NCBI RefSeq assembly: GCF_014695975.1
Contig: NZ_JACJPI010000061.1
Span: 106,914 to 170,913, forward strand
DNA from: Leptolyngbya sp. FACHB-321
GTDB taxonomy: Bacteria; Cyanobacteriota; Cyanobacteriia; Leptolyngbyales; Leptolyngbyaceae
Length of the DNA stretch: 64,000 nucleotides
Direction of reading: 5' to 3'
A program made the translations under genes and the position numbers. Of this stretch, positions 8,544-17,870 are shown piece after piece; position 1 is the first letter of the stretch; each line of letters begins with the position of its first letter. The notes beneath the pieces are model-generated. The model had not been told where the DNA came from. It made no database searches and was given only the letters and a program-made list of their open reading frames with translations.

Positions 8544-9317
8544 ATGCAGGTTTATCGGCTCTCGGCGCTCTCTGACAATTACATCTTTTTGCTGCATGAG
8601 CCAGAGCAAAACATTGCAGCTGTTGTCGATCCGGCTGAAGCAAGCCCTGTGCTAGAACGCTTGAAAGAGCTGGGCGCAACGCTAGTGGCAGTCTTCAATA
8701 CGCACCACCATTCAGATCATGTGGGCGGCAACACTAGACTCTTGCAGCAGTTTCCTGAGGCTATCGTTTATGGTGGGGCAGAAGACCGGGGCAGAATACC
8801 CGGACAAACAATCTTTTTGCAGGAGGGCGATCGTGTCTCTTTTGCTAACCGCAGCGCCGAAGTATTCTTTGTACCCGGTCATACTCGCGCTCACATTGCC
8901 TACTACTTTGCGCCCACTACAGTGGACGAACCAGGCGAGCTTTTTTGTGGCGATACGCTGTTTGCAGGTGGGTGCGGCAGGCTGTTTGAAGGCACGCCAA
9001 CGCAAATGGTCGATTCCCTGAGTAAACTCCGCGCCTTACCAGACAAAACGCGCATGTGGTGCGCCCATGAATACACGTTGAAGAACCTGGAGTTTGCTCT
9101 GACAGTCGATCGCGCAAATATAGCGTTACAAGAGCGGTTAGCAGCGGTGAGAACTGCTCGTAGTCATAACGAAGCCACTATTCCGTCAAATTTAGGTGTA
9201 GAGAAGCGCACCAATCCCTTTTTGCGGTGGGATGATCTGGGGCTACGAGGTATTGTTAACGCTGAGAATGACATCCAGACCTTCGCCCGTTTACGAGGCA
9301 TGAAGGAGCGCTTCTAA
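8544..9317 (+). CDS. gloB: Hydroxyacylglutathione hydrolase (glyoxalase II)
   Basis: A 257-residue metallo-beta-lactamase-fold hydrolase that splits S-lactoylglutathione to lactate and glutathione, the second step of methylglyoxal removal, in the cytosol. The zinc motif [10 protein letters not shown] is at about 52-61, the next ligand is in [12 protein letters not shown] (about 112-123), the aspartate is in [17 protein letters not shown] (about 133-149), and the last histidine is in [10 protein letters not shown] (about 172-181). The C-terminal HAGH region with NPFLRWDD (about 225-232) binds the glutathione part. The length and all ligands are normal for GloB. It is a single gene. Confidence 0.93.
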   Translation: MQVYRLSALSDNYIFLLHEPEQNIAAVVDPAEASPVLERLKELGATLVAVFNTHHHSDHVGGNTRLLQQFPEAIVYGGAEDRGRIPGQTIFLQEGDRVSFANRSAEVFFVPGHTRAHIAYYFAPTTVDEPGELFCGDTLFAGGCGRLFEGTPTQMVDSLSKLRALPDKTRMWCAHEYTLKNLEFALTVDRANIALQERLAAVRTARSHNEATIPSNLGVEKRTNPFLRWDDLGLRGIVNAENDIQTFARLRGMKERF

Positions 9318-9384
9318 ACACCAGCCTCCCAACGTTCTGAAAGAACTAGGTAGCCACGGCAAGCGCAAGCGCTTGAGCGATCGC

Positions 9385-9909
9385 CTAATCGAAGTAAAAC
9401 AACGTCACGATCTTGCGCTGGTCTTCGGCTTCATGACAGGTTGTGAGGAGAGTTTGGCTGTCATGAAAGGCGAAACAAATAAGCTGTTGACAGCGCGAGA
9501 TGATTTCAGAGTTGCAGAGTGCGCTTGCTTCTGCCAAAGACAGGGTATTGTTGCCAGGATTTTCCACCAGATGCATGACTTGCTCTAACTGTTCGCGCGA
9601 TTCACGCGGCTGGCGTTCCATGCTTTGCGGCAAAATTACCGTTAGCAGCGCTGGGTCTGCCCGCATCGCACCTCGAATTGCCGCCTGATTTGTGCCTGTA
9701 GCACCAGACGTAATTAAGCGGTTGCCCTCTAACACCAGAGCGTAGCTCATCATTTCAATCAAGTTCTGATGCGTAATGGGAACGTGACGAGAGCCTAGCA
9801 GCGCAATGCGCTTCGCGCCTGTTTGCTGAATGGTCGCCAGTTCTTGTAAAAAATCGTCTACCTTGGGCAGGTCTATGGACTGACTCAACGATGCTATCAA
9901 CCTGAACAA
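9385..9909 (-). CDS. Stand-alone DprA/Smf-like Rossmann protein
   Basis: A 174-residue protein with the Rossmann part of DprA/Smf: IALLGSRHVPITHQNLIEMMSYALVLEGNRLITSGATGTNQAAIRGAM (about 35-82), then ILPQSMERQPRESREQLEQV and a C-terminus FAFHDSQTLLTTCHEAEDQRKIVTLFYFD. Full DprA, which loads RecA on DNA in transformation, is longer and has extra domains. This short form is common in cyanobacteria and its role is not established; nucleotide or DNA binding is plausible. The start is uncertain: the frame opens with TTG at 9909 and there are further TTG codons within the first eight residues, none with a clear ribosome site. Confidence 0.72.
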   Translation of the reverse strand: MFRLIASLSQSIDLPKVDDFLQELATIQQTGAKRIALLGSRHVPITHQNLIEMMSYALVLEGNRLITSGATGTNQAAIRGAMRADPALLTVILPQSMERQPRESREQLEQVMHLVENPGNNTLSLAEASALCNSEIISRCQQLICFAFHDSQTLLTTCHEAEDQRKIVTLFYFD

Positions 9910-10261
9910 CTTAAATATATTAGCAGACGGCGCTAGTGTTGCAGCGCCTCAACACCGTTGATCAGATTGAGGAAGGTTGTTTCAGCATGCTAAAAGCCAC
10001 AACACAGCGTTAGCTATCAGCTGTGTCACCCTAGCAAGCGCTCACTAATAGGTCGCTAAGACGATTACTCCGTGGGGCAGTAAAGAAGTGATTATAAGCT
10101 GGTGATAGCGCTCTGGTGCTGCAACCGTCACTATCATAGATTGCCTAACAACTTACCCAAAGCACGATCGAATGTCTTCGATCTGGTTATGGTCGCTTTA
10201 GGAGTTGTCTACGCTCAAATATTAGTAGAGAGCCATAAGTGAAAACGTCATTACTTTAGGG
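9910..10261. other. Gene-free stretch with a small hairpin
   Basis: About 350 bp with no credible gene. A perfect 6-bp stem (GGCGCT/AGCGCC, about 9929-9948) lies just upstream of the DprA-like gene. The remainder shows no repeat or recognisable site. Confidence 0.4.
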
Positions 10262-10576
10262 CTACTTCTTTTTCAGCACGTAGAAAACAAATTCATCATC
10301 CAAGATGCCATTTTGAATGAGCGTTTCTTCAATTTGAAGAAGCACTTTAACCCAAGACCGAGCAACCTCATCGTGGTTTGATCGTTTAACTCTGGATAAC
10401 CCTAACGAGATTATAATAACTGAATAACTTTGTCCGTAATATTCAGCCATTTCAGCCATTTGACTGAATAGCTGAAACTCTATTGTATAGAAGCTGAAAC
10501 ACTGATTAGAGGTTAAACCACTAAACTTTTGAGTCCGAATTAGCGGATACATATAAGAAAGAAATAGAACTGGCAA
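10262..10576 (-). CDS. Hypothetical protein of 104 residues, doubtful
   Basis: An open frame rich in aromatic and aliphatic residues. Its C-terminal half reads like a real folded protein (SYSVIIISLG..., then VKVLLQIEETLIQNGILDDEFVFYVLKKK), with alternating hydrophobic and acidic positions. The N-terminal half (many Phe, Ser, Tyr) is less convincing, and MAEMAE looks like a small slippage duplication. I recognise no family. It could be a small orphan gene or the remnant of a longer one. It sits next to the acyltransferase gene on the same strand, in a locally AT-richer stretch. Confidence 0.35.
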   Translation of the reverse strand: MPVLFLSYMYPLIRTQKFSGLTSNQCFSFYTIEFQLFSQMAEMAEYYGQSYSVIIISLGLSRVKRSNHDEVARSWVKVLLQIEETLIQNGILDDEFVFYVLKKK

Positions 10577-10723
10577 ATATATGGCAGTTCTATCGGTGAG
10601 GCGCTTATTATAAACGTCGCTACCCCTGGAGTGCTACAGTAGTCATGTTTAGTCACAATGGTAACGCCCCAACTCAGATTGCTTATAGTTGATGCCTCTT
10701 AAATTTATTTATGTAATATTCAG

Positions 10724-11734
10724 TCAATCTCGTTTTTTAGCAGTAATGAAATGTTTAGTCTTTTGATAGAGTCTCAGCTCGATCCACCCAAATATAGCTC
10801 CCACCAGTAAAGCTAATATAATGCAGAGGACAGATAGTATCCAAGTAGATACCCGTGGTGTCGATAGCTTGATTATTAGCAGCAGCACAGGTACGTGCAG
10901 CAAGTACGTACCGTAAGAATAATTACCCAGTTTTACTAAAAAAGACTTAGCGCTCAAATCTCTTACCGTAGCCTGAGCCGCAGCAAAAGTCACCAGAGAT
11001 CCACAACCAATCGCTAGTCCTGAGAAAACCAGGAGCGGGTCGGAGCTAAAACGAGCAATACACAAACTGACAAGCGAAACTGGCAACAATAACCAACGGT
11101 ACGGGATGATGTAAGAATAGAGCTGATAAGAAACAATACCAGCAATAAAGGACAGATTCATGAGTGAGAAAGGAATAATATTCCAAGTTGGCAGTGGTTG
11201 TGTTAGAAGTGAACCCACAGTAAAGTAGCCTACTAAAATAATCAGCCCCCAGAAAGCTAGAGCTAAGTTAAATAGTAAACGGGAACGTAGAAGAGAGAGT
11301 GCTGCCAGCATTAGGTAGAAGAAAATTTCATATATCAGGGACCACTCGACCCCAAGTGGGTAGGGTAAAACACCAAGCGGCAGTAGGATTAGTGATCGCC
11401 AATCAAGAGCTATTGGTTCTTTAAAGATTACAAAGTGCGCGGCAGCAAAAAGACAAGTTGCACCCCAGAAAGCTGGGTAAATCCGCAAAAAGCGTTGTAC
11501 CAAGAATTGAGTAGTGGTAGATCGCTCCAAGGTGGGCATGAGCACGAAACCGCTAATGGCAAAGAATAGGAAGACGCTGTAGCCAAGCACTCTCTCATTG
11601 AAAAGAAGCAGGAAAGCTTCGGAGCGATTTCCGTTGACTTTGATGTAGTACCCGCTGTGAAGGATAACAACATTCAATGCCGCAAAGAAGCGTAAAGCTT
11701 GAAGAAGGTTAAAGCGAGTACGATGTTGAGGCAC
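10724..11734 (-). CDS. Acyltransferase 3 family membrane protein
   Basis: A 336-residue protein with about ten membrane segments, of the acyltransferase 3 (OafA/NodX) family, which transfers acetyl or other acyl groups to sugars of surface polysaccharides. The family landmarks are present: NLLQALRFFAALNVVILHSGYY (about 8-29, with the catalytic-type histidine), GYSVFLFFAISGFVL (about 51-65), RFLRIYPAFW (about 82-91), VEWSLIYEIFFY (about 128-139) and SYGTYLLHVPVLLLI (about 272-286). It is a single gene with no neighbouring sugar genes, so the acceptor cannot be guessed. Local sequence is AT-richer than the surroundings, which may hint at later acquisition. Confidence 0.85.
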   Translation of the reverse strand: MPQHRTRFNLLQALRFFAALNVVILHSGYYIKVNGNRSEAFLLLFNERVLGYSVFLFFAISGFVLMPTLERSTTTQFLVQRFLRIYPAFWGATCLFAAAHFVIFKEPIALDWRSLILLPLGVLPYPLGVEWSLIYEIFFYLMLAALSLLRSRLLFNLALAFWGLIILVGYFTVGSLLTQPLPTWNIIPFSLMNLSFIAGIVSYQLYSYIIPYRWLLLPVSLVSLCIARFSSDPLLVFSGLAIGCGSLVTFAAAQATVRDLSAKSFLVKLGNYSYGTYLLHVPVLLLIIKLSTPRVSTWILSVLCIILALLVGAIFGWIELRLYQKTKHFITAKKRD

Positions 11735-11939
11735 TACTTAATTCCAATTATAAAGACAAGCAAGTTTAGCAATACTCAGTACTATTTAACTAATTCAAGC
11801 CGGAGCCGTAGGCAAACAACGAAACGAACCACCTGACTGTAGCAACACCAAACTACCTAAACGGTGGACGATCGCAGGATGCGCTCCAGCTGTAACCCAC
11901 TCTATGCTGCTAGCAGTAAGTAATGTGCAGACGTTTGTA

Positions 11940-12119
11940 ATGAGCTGGAAAGTTGGACAGAAAGTAGTGTGCGATCGATATATAAAGCAAGCAGCGGACT
12001 GCTACATCCGCACCATTGACCTCCATCAAAGCGTCACTATTGTTTGCCCAAGTACGAACACTATTGTTTGCGGTCAGCGTCAAAATCTGGAGCGTTTAGG
12101 CTGGCGAACCATTCTGTAA
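11940..12119 (+). CDS. Small hypothetical protein
   Basis: A possible 59-residue protein, MSWKVGQKVVCDRYIKQAADCY..., ending NLERLGWRTIL. It has a compact beta-type look (VGQKVVCDRYI, then IRTIDLHQSVTIVCPSTNTIVCG) and three or four cysteines. The ATG at 11940 is a more natural start than the in-frame ATG at 11904. I recognise no family with certainty. It is convergent with pyrE, with only 14 bp between the stops. Confidence 0.45.
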   Translation: MSWKVGQKVVCDRYIKQAADCYIRTIDLHQSVTIVCPSTNTIVCGQRQNLERLGWRTIL

Positions 12120-12133
12120 GACAATGTAACGTT

Positions 12134-12769
12134 TTAACTTGCTGTTGCTTGCTCCCTTAACTCTGCTGATCGCTGTTGGATTTCTGCGATCGCAAAAATA
12201 GCCTGAAAAGGTAGACCAACCTTTTGGTAAAGCTCCGCGCCACCCTGCTGACGATCGACCAGCGAAATTACACCGTTCACCTGATAGCCCGCTTGCTGTA
12301 AGCGTTCTACCGCTTTGAGTGCAGATTGCCCAGTGGTAACAACGTCTTCCAACACTGTAATCGCGCTATCTTCCGGCAAGCCAGGACCTTCAATATAGGC
12401 GCGAGTGCCATGCCCCTTTGCTTCTTTGCGGATGATTAGGGCAGGCAGCGATCGCCCCTCATAGGCAGCCACTACGCTGACAGCCGTCACAATAGGGTCG
12501 GCTCCTAACGTTAACCCAGCCACCGCTTGCGTTCCCTCGGGCAGCAACGGCAGCAACAAACGACCCACCGCCAAACCGCCCTGGGGATGAAGCGTAATTT
12601 GCTTGCCGTTAATGTAGTAGGTTGCCCGTTGACCGGAGGTGAGTAAAAAGTCTCCTTCTTGATAAGCAACCTGACAAAATAAATCCAAAAGTTGCTGGCG
12701 CAAGGTACTTAGATCAACGGTCGCAATCGACTGCGGCGCATCGGTTAATGATCGATCAATTTTGGTCAT
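12134..12769 (-). CDS. pyrE: Orotate phosphoribosyltransferase
   Basis: A 211-residue type I phosphoribosyltransferase that joins orotate to PRPP to give OMP in de novo pyrimidine synthesis. The PRPP loop is ITVLEDVVTTGQSALKAVERL (about 133-153), where the acidic pair EDVVTTG is the family signature. The catalytic loop region LIIRKEAKGHGT (about 111-122) carries the lysines and histidine expected. The orotate-side substrate segment is YYINGKQITLHPQGG (about 50-64). The N-terminal 20 residues are variable. It is a single gene with about 230 bp free upstream. Confidence 0.92.
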   Translation of the reverse strand: MTKIDRSLTDAPQSIATVDLSTLRQQLLDLFCQVAYQEGDFLLTSGQRATYYINGKQITLHPQGGLAVGRLLLPLLPEGTQAVAGLTLGADPIVTAVSVVAAYEGRSLPALIIRKEAKGHGTRAYIEGPGLPEDSAITVLEDVVTTGQSALKAVERLQQAGYQVNGVISLVDRQQGGAELYQKVGLPFQAIFAIAEIQQRSAELREQATAS

Positions 12770-12998
12770 AGATTTGCGTAAACTCAGTAGAATTGATGCA
12801 GACTAGGGCATAAGTTTGGGTAGACTGCAATCAATAGATTAGCAAGTGCGGTGATAGCAATCGGATACAAAGCGTCTGAGCCTAACCGTTTTGAGTCACC
12901 AACTGATTTTGAGTTACCAGCTTAACGATCAGCCATCCGAGTCTTAGCTTAGTTTTAAGCGCAAATATCCACAGATCAAACTATTGAGGAGTGATTTT

Positions 12999-13487
12999 AT
13001 GGGCATCAGCTACAAGAGTACAATTATTGGGCTCGCAGTCATAGCACTCTCTACTGTTACTGCTTCAGCCGTGAGTGCACAGCAAGACTTCGACCTTCCT
13101 ACTACTGGGGTGCCCAACAACATACCTGATCAATTAAGCGACATACAGTTTTCCAACGATCGCGACTATTTCCGCAATCGCTCCATTCCCAGACAGGTAA
13201 GCTATATCTTTGGTCCTGGCATTCTCATCCGCAATTCTTTCCCAGAGAATGAAATTGCTCGTGATGGCAAAGCAATCTTTGACTTCTACCAGGATCTGTT
13301 GGCGCGTCAGATGTCAAGCCGTCCTGTGGTTCGTACGCCTGATCTGCCCAACCAATTTAATCTATCCATTCGAGAACTGCCAGTTGAAACGGCGCTGCCG
13401 CCAGCAACGACTTTTTCTCCTATCGACTCTACTCCACCGAGACCAACGCCACTGCAAACAAGACCCCAAGTGCCCGCACTCTGGTAG
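12999..13487 (+). CDS. Exported hypothetical protein, Pro-rich C-terminus
   Basis: A 162-residue protein with a clear Sec signal: a short positive start, then TIIGLAVIALSTVTASAVSAQ, with cleavage probably after AVSAQ or SAVSA. The mature part has no cysteine, contains a conserved-looking central block (DYFRNRSIPRQVSYIFGPGILIRN, quoted only in part as a likely structured unit) and ends in a Pro/Thr-rich tail. I chose ATG at 12999 because GAGGAG sits 8 bases upstream; an in-frame TTG at 12984 would place that ribosome site inside the gene. No family is recognised; likely periplasmic or surface located. Confidence 0.6.
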   Translation: MGISYKSTIIGLAVIALSTVTASAVSAQQDFDLPTTGVPNNIPDQLSDIQFSNDRDYFRNRSIPRQVSYIFGPGILIRNSFPENEIARDGKAIFDFYQDLLARQMSSRPVVRTPDLPNQFNLSIRELPVETALPPATTFSPIDSTPPRPTPLQTRPQVPALW

Positions 13488-13537
13488 GTTACGCTTGAAC
13501 CACGATCGTTTGTTGTAAGGCTCTTGGGTAATAAGCT

Positions 13538-13580
13538 ATAGGGACGCAGAGTGAGGAAAGCCTTCGCTCTGCGTCCCTAT
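13538..13580. repeat. Strong inverted repeat (palindrome)
   Basis: ATAGGGACGCAGAG (13538-13551) pairs perfectly with CTCTGCGTCCCTAT (13567-13580) around a 15-base loop that can pair further. It lies after the stop at 13487 and ahead of the tRNA on the other strand. There is no T tract, so it is more likely a dispersed intergenic palindrome or processing signal than a classical terminator. Its outer bases resemble those of the hairpin at 18066-18093. Confidence 0.7.
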
Positions 13581-13617
13581 GTGTTTAGGTCTATACGTTT
13601 GATGCTGAACTTGCGGA

Positions 13618-13690
13618 TCCAGGGTGCAGGGGTCGAACCTGCCTGGGGCGAATTATGAGTTCGCTGCCTAAACCGCTCGGCCAACCCTGG
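13618..13690 (-). tRNA. tRNA with CAU anticodon, probably tRNA-Ile (lysidine type)
   Basis: A complete 73-nt cloverleaf on the minus strand. The acceptor stem CCAGGGT pairs with ACCCTGG and the discriminator is A. The D stem is GCC/GGC, the anticodon stem GCGAA/TTCGC with loop CTCATAA, and the T stem GCAGG/CCTGC with loop TTCGACC. The anticodon is CAU. The D arm (TGGCCGAGCGG...) and the AACTCATAATT anticodon arm look like plastid and cyanobacterial tRNA-Ile(CAU), whose C34 is changed to lysidine, rather than initiator or elongator tRNA-Met. CCA is not encoded. Confidence 0.85.
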
Positions 13691-13933
13691 GTGCCATTAT
13701 TGTACCTCGATTTTTTTGACTTGCCTCAGCCGTTCCTGGTTTACGCTTTGGTTCTCTGAGAAGGACAGGGTCAATGCCTCTATCTTCAAAGTTTTACTGC
13801 AAAATTCTAGTCGTTTAAAAATTTTATGCTGCATCATGAGCGTCTGTGTCTAGAATTAGAGCGATTGCCATTAACGTATTAGCTAGCGCTCTTACCCTCA
13901 GCTCATTGCCCTCAGCCTACCCAACACCAGCTC

Positions 13934-14599
13934 ATGAAACTGAATTCTACCGTAGCACTGACCTTGATTCTTCTGGTGTCGATGGTTGCCGCCGGATTAA
14001 TCAGCGCTTCGTGGGGCACTGCGCTAGGGCGAGAAGCACTCAAAGGCATTACGCAACCAGATACTCGCCCCACGAACAACAAGGCTGGGGGGCAAACAGG
14101 TGCTGCTCGGCGAGAAGGACTCACTGTTTTGCCAGAAAACACAATTATTACTAATGTTAAAGCCCGCATGAATGGCAGTGCGGCGAAAGGCTCAAAGGTT
14201 AGCCCGCCTGAACCGCCCGCTGCAAAAGCACCGATCGTTCAAGGTGCGGTGCCGCAGTTTCCACTGACCACTAAAAGCCAGGAAGTTGTACTAGAAGTTA
14301 AATCGGCGCGTCAACAGGGAGAGCTTTTTGTCTTGACGGTTAGCCTTCGCAATGAAGGTCAGCAGCCAGTACAGTTTGTCTACGATGCGTTGACGATCAC
14401 GGATGAGAAAGGGCAAACCCTTAAAGCCACGACTGATGGCTTGCCTGCGGAACTGCCAGCGTCTAGCGGTGCTTTTCCTGGCACGATTAGCATTCCTGCT
14501 ACGTCCCTTGAAGGGGTAAAAAACGTCGCTCTTTCCCTCAGCAGCTATCCTGACAAGCAGCTTCAGCTTCAGTTACCGAATGTACCGATTGTTCGGTAG
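13934..14599 (+). CDS. Membrane-anchored or exported hypothetical protein
   Basis: A 221-residue protein with an N-terminal hydrophobic segment (STVALTLILLVSMVAAGLISASWG, about 5-28) that may be an uncleaved anchor or a signal. A low-complexity Pro/Ala/Lys linker follows (about 38-105). The C-terminal domain (about 108-221) has alternating beta-strand patterns (EVVLEVKSARQQGELFVLTVSLRNEG, shown here as an example of the strand pattern broken by GE) and resembles DUF4352-like immunoglobulin-type domains. No cysteines are seen. Its 42-bp distance to the CNNM-type gene suggests joint expression. Function unknown. Confidence 0.62.
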   Translation: MKLNSTVALTLILLVSMVAAGLISASWGTALGREALKGITQPDTRPTNNKAGGQTGAARREGLTVLPENTIITNVKARMNGSAAKGSKVSPPEPPAAKAPIVQGAVPQFPLTTKSQEVVLEVKSARQQGELFVLTVSLRNEGQQPVQFVYDALTITDEKGQTLKATTDGLPAELPASSGAFPGTISIPATSLEGVKNVALSLSSYPDKQLQLQLPNVPIVR

Positions 14600-14641
14600 A
14601 AGTTTCTCGCTCCATACCCCTCTAGGAGAGATCCTTCGACC

Positions 14642-16171
14642 GTGCTACACCTGATAGGCTGCTTGCCCCTTAGCTTTGTCGTTCATCGTTTCGTCATCCC
14701 GATCGGGTTAATTACCCCCCCTACGACGAATTTCACCTGGTCAGATATAGTGGCGCGTCTTTCAGCAGTGCTGCTGCTGATTGCTATCAATGCGTTCTTT
14801 GTAGCGGCTGAGTTTTCAATGGTTTCTGTGCGACGATCGCGCATTAATCAGCTTGTCGATGCCGGTGATCTTCAGGCACGCACTGTACAGAACCTACAGC
14901 AAAGTATTGAGCGCTTACTGTCTACAACCCAACTGGGTATTACGCTTTCAAGTTTGGCGCTAGGCTGGATTGGGGAGAGTGCGATGGCAGGCCTGGTTTC
15001 CAATTCGTTGAGCCAGCTACCGCTAGCAGAAAACAATCGGCATGTGCTCACTCATTCGATCGCCATCCCCATCACGTTTTTGCTGCTTGCTTACCTGCAA
15101 ATTGTGCTGGGTGAGTTGTGCCCTAAGGCTGTCGCACTCCTGTATTCAGAGCAACTGGCGCGGTCTCTTGCGGCTCCTAGTCTGGCGATCGCCCGCATCT
15201 TTCACCCGTTTATCTGGATTTTGAACCAATCGACTCGGCTGCTGCTACGGTTGGGCGGCATTCAATATACCGGACAGGGCTGGTCAAATCAGGTGACGCC
15301 GGAAGAACTTCAACTCATCATTGCCATGTCGAGCGAGTCCACTGGGTTGGAAGCGGAAGAGCGGCAGTTGTTACGCAATGTCTTTGAGTTTGGCGATGTG
15401 TCAGCAGGTGAAGTCATGGTGCCGCGTACTAGTATTGCTGCCATTCCCTACGATGCCACACTCAAGATGTTTCTCGAAGAAGTTGCCGAGTCAGGTCACT
15501 CGCATTATCCAGTAGTGGGTGAGTCACTGGACGATGTGCGCGGACTGCTTCATTTTCGGGAGTTAGCTGCTCCACTCGCGCAGGAAGCACTCAACCTGGA
15601 CAGCCCTATTCGAGACTGGTTGCGTCCCGCTCGGTTTGTACCAGAATATATGCTGCTGAGTGAGCTACTACCGCTGATGCAACGATCGCGCCAGCCAATG
15701 GTGATGGTCGTTGATGAATATGGTGGTACAGCAGGTTTGGTGACGATCGAAGACCTAATTGCCGAAATCTTGGGCGATACGGCTGAACTTGACAATGATG
15801 ATACAGCAAGCATTCAGATTTTGGATGAGCGAACGTTCCTAGTCCAGGCGCAAATCGACCTAGAGGAAGTCAATGAGGCGTTAAATCTGGAATTGCCGTT
15901 AGCCGATGATTACCAGACGCTTGGCGGCTTTGTCCTTTTTCAGCTCCAAAAAATTCCACAGCTTGGCGAAAACTTGCACTACGGCGATGCTGAGTTCACC
16001 ATCATCTCGGCTGAAGGTCCTCGTTTACACCAAATCCAAATTCATCGCTTGGGAGTCGCTGAGACTAATCTAAGCGACTTTACTGCCACTGAGGCGGAGG
16101 ATAGTGAACATGCGCACTCTCTAGCTTCAGAAGAACGACCCGAAGAACCGGATCATTCGCTGTTTCTTTAA
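14642..16171 (+). CDS. CNNM/CorC-type hemolysin family membrane protein
   Basis: A 509-residue protein. A DUF21/CNNM transmembrane domain (about 35-230: [20 protein letters not shown] and then [15 protein letters not shown], and a later ELCPKAVAL) is followed by a CBS pair (about 250-385, with [16 protein letters not shown] and [17 protein letters not shown]) and a C-terminal CorC/HlyC domain (about 400-475, with [16 protein letters not shown] and LGGFVLFQL). Such proteins are linked to magnesium or sodium export across the inner membrane. The start is GTG, with AGGAG 13 bases upstream. The first 35 residues precede the usual family start and may be extra. The tail beyond about 480 is acidic and unstructured. 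Confidence 0.88.
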   Translation: MLHLIGCLPLSFVVHRFVIPIGLITPPTTNFTWSDIVARLSAVLLLIAINAFFVAAEFSMVSVRRSRINQLVDAGDLQARTVQNLQQSIERLLSTTQLGITLSSLALGWIGESAMAGLVSNSLSQLPLAENNRHVLTHSIAIPITFLLLAYLQIVLGELCPKAVALLYSEQLARSLAAPSLAIARIFHPFIWILNQSTRLLLRLGGIQYTGQGWSNQVTPEELQLIIAMSSESTGLEAEERQLLRNVFEFGDVSAGEVMVPRTSIAAIPYDATLKMFLEEVAESGHSHYPVVGESLDDVRGLLHFRELAAPLAQEALNLDSPIRDWLRPARFVPEYMLLSELLPLMQRSRQPMVMVVDEYGGTAGLVTIEDLIAEILGDTAELDNDDTASIQILDERTFLVQAQIDLEEVNEALNLELPLADDYQTLGGFVLFQLQKIPQLGENLHYGDAEFTIISAEGPRLHQIQIHRLGVAETNLSDFTATEAEDSEHAHSLASEERPEEPDHSLFL

Positions 16172-16242
16172 CTCATGGCGACATTCGGTCGTAGCGCCGT
16201 CTGTCGTGTTCTGTTAAGGCAGACTTGACTAACTACGATTAA

Positions 16243-17478
16243 CTACTTGCCGTGAGGAAGCGCGTAAAAGTCTCTACCTTCACCGAACGCAAAACGGAGC
16301 GATTGGCTTAACGTCTTGCTGCTCTGAGTCACAAAAACGATCACAGACAGGAAGACTAGACCACTCGACAGCCCAAACAGCCCGCGGTAGCCAATTTGTT
16401 CAGCAAAGAGCCCCAGTGCTGGACCGGCGATCGCAATGCCGAGATCAAAACCACCGACGCATAGAGAAAAAACTCGTCCCCGTTCGTGCGCCTCCGAGCG
16501 ATCAGCAACCAGCGCAATCATCAGCGGCAAAAAGATACCGATACCTGCCCCTTCGAGCAGCCCAGCCAGCAGAAAAACACCCGTACTGCGAGCAGACCAC
16601 AACAGCAGCATTGTCACGGCATATAGCAGCAGACCAAGCGTAATAAACCGCCCCCGCCCGTGGCGGTCGGAGGCACGCCCTGTTAACAGCCGGACGCTAA
16701 AGCTTGCGACGGCTGCTGCCGTATAGAATAGCCCCGCATTAAGGTTGACCCCAGCTTCTTGAATGAATAGCGGCACGAATGTACTCAAAACGCCAAACGC
16801 CATCCCTGCAAGCATCAATGTCAGCGTGGGCGTTCGCAGCCGTGGACTCCACAGCAAGCGCCAAAGGGTTGTTTTGCTTGTGCTTGCTATCGGTTGCGCA
16901 ACAGGTACAGGTGCTTGAATCCATAGGGCGCCTACAAACCCCATAACCCCTAATCCAGTTGATAGCAAAAAGAGCGGCGTATACCCTGCCCACTCTTGCA
17001 AAAAGCCACCGATCGCAGGTCCAATTGCCACTCCAACTGGATTCACCAGGCTCATGTAGCCAATCACCTCACCCCGGTTTAACGGTGGCGATAGATCCAC
17101 AACTAGCGTACTGTAAGCGGTAGTGAAGGCTGCAATGCTGAGTCCATGAAACGCCCGAACCGCAATCAGGAGTGGCATCGATTGGGTTGCCAGATAGCCA
17201 AGCGGTGCGATCGCCGCCGCAACTAGACCAATCAATAACACCACCTGACGACCCCGGCGATCGGCTAACTGTCCTAGCCACGGACGAAACAACAGCAGCC
17301 CAACCGCAAACGCTCCCATCACTACACCGATCTGAGACTTTGTGCCGCCAACATCACGAATGTAAAGCGGTAGCGTTGGCAGTAACGCTGCCAAACTTGC
17401 CCAGAACAGTAACCCAACGGCAAACAAGAGCAACAGGTTGCGGCGGGTTGCTGGCTCTAGAGTGCTAAAAACTTTCAA
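16243..17478 (-). CDS. Major facilitator superfamily transporter
   Basis: A 411-residue MFS carrier with 12 predicted membrane helices. The loop 2-3 signature is RPWLGQLADRRGRQ (about 64-77) and its counterpart in the second half is RLLTGRASDRHGRGR (about 264-278). It resembles drug or metabolite exporters of the DHA1 type, but the substrate cannot be read. The start is TTG at 17478 (reading MKVFSTLEPATRRN), with AGAGGA about 8 bases upstream. It is convergent with the CNNM-type gene, 71 bp apart. Confidence 0.85.
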   Translation of the reverse strand: MKVFSTLEPATRRNLLLLFAVGLLFWASLAALLPTLPLYIRDVGGTKSQIGVVMGAFAVGLLLFRPWLGQLADRRGRQVVLLIGLVAAAIAPLGYLATQSMPLLIAVRAFHGLSIAAFTTAYSTLVVDLSPPLNRGEVIGYMSLVNPVGVAIGPAIGGFLQEWAGYTPLFLLSTGLGVMGFVGALWIQAPVPVAQPIASTSKTTLWRLLWSPRLRTPTLTLMLAGMAFGVLSTFVPLFIQEAGVNLNAGLFYTAAAVASFSVRLLTGRASDRHGRGRFITLGLLLYAVTMLLLWSARSTGVFLLAGLLEGAGIGIFLPLMIALVADRSEAHERGRVFSLCVGGFDLGIAIAGPALGLFAEQIGYRGLFGLSSGLVFLSVIVFVTQSSKTLSQSLRFAFGEGRDFYALPHGK

Positions 17479-17704
17479 GACTTGTCCTCTATCTAACGAA
17501 TCTGATGGGCTGGCAACTCTTTCCTAAGCCTTACCCGTATTGCCTTCACTCTAATCGTTTGGGCATTCAAGCAAGCGGATGAAGGTGAGGGCGCTTTGCC
17601 AGTCAACCAGCTACAAACTCACCTTAAATAAGATGAGTTTTATCTAGCCAGCAGCGAAGGAAAGATGTTACTCAATAGCTGGGCGTAATTACTGATAAGC
17701 TGCC

Positions 17705-17870
17705 TTTCGACTTCGCGTTCAACGTTTCGGCTAAACTCAACGCCGAAGCTTGAGCACTCAGGTCGAAAGCTCACGTCGAAGTCTCAATGCTCTCCGTTCT
17801 ATATGTAAGTTGGTTGAGCGCAGTCAAAACCTGGTCTCTAAGCAATGCTTAATTTAGCCCTCCTACTTAG
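17705..17870 (-). repeat. Dispersed repeat, copy A
   Basis: Read on the minus strand, this stretch begins CTAAGTAGGAGGGCTAAATT and runs through GACTGCGCTCAACC, a TTGAGACTTCG unit and GTGAGCTTTCGACC. The same order of blocks occurs on the plus strand at 63704-63852, including an identical 25-base start. The inner part holds repeated GACTTCG/CGAAGTC half-palindromes that could fold. No open frame lies within it. It may be a small non-autonomous element or a structured repeat. Confidence 0.75.

Noticed and set aside
9385..12186. No GCGATCGC octamer over 2.8 kb, taken as a sign of transfer
   Set aside because: A neighbouring stretch with ordinary genes (about 12.5-15.2 kb) also lacks it by eye, so the gap alone does not mark foreign DNA.
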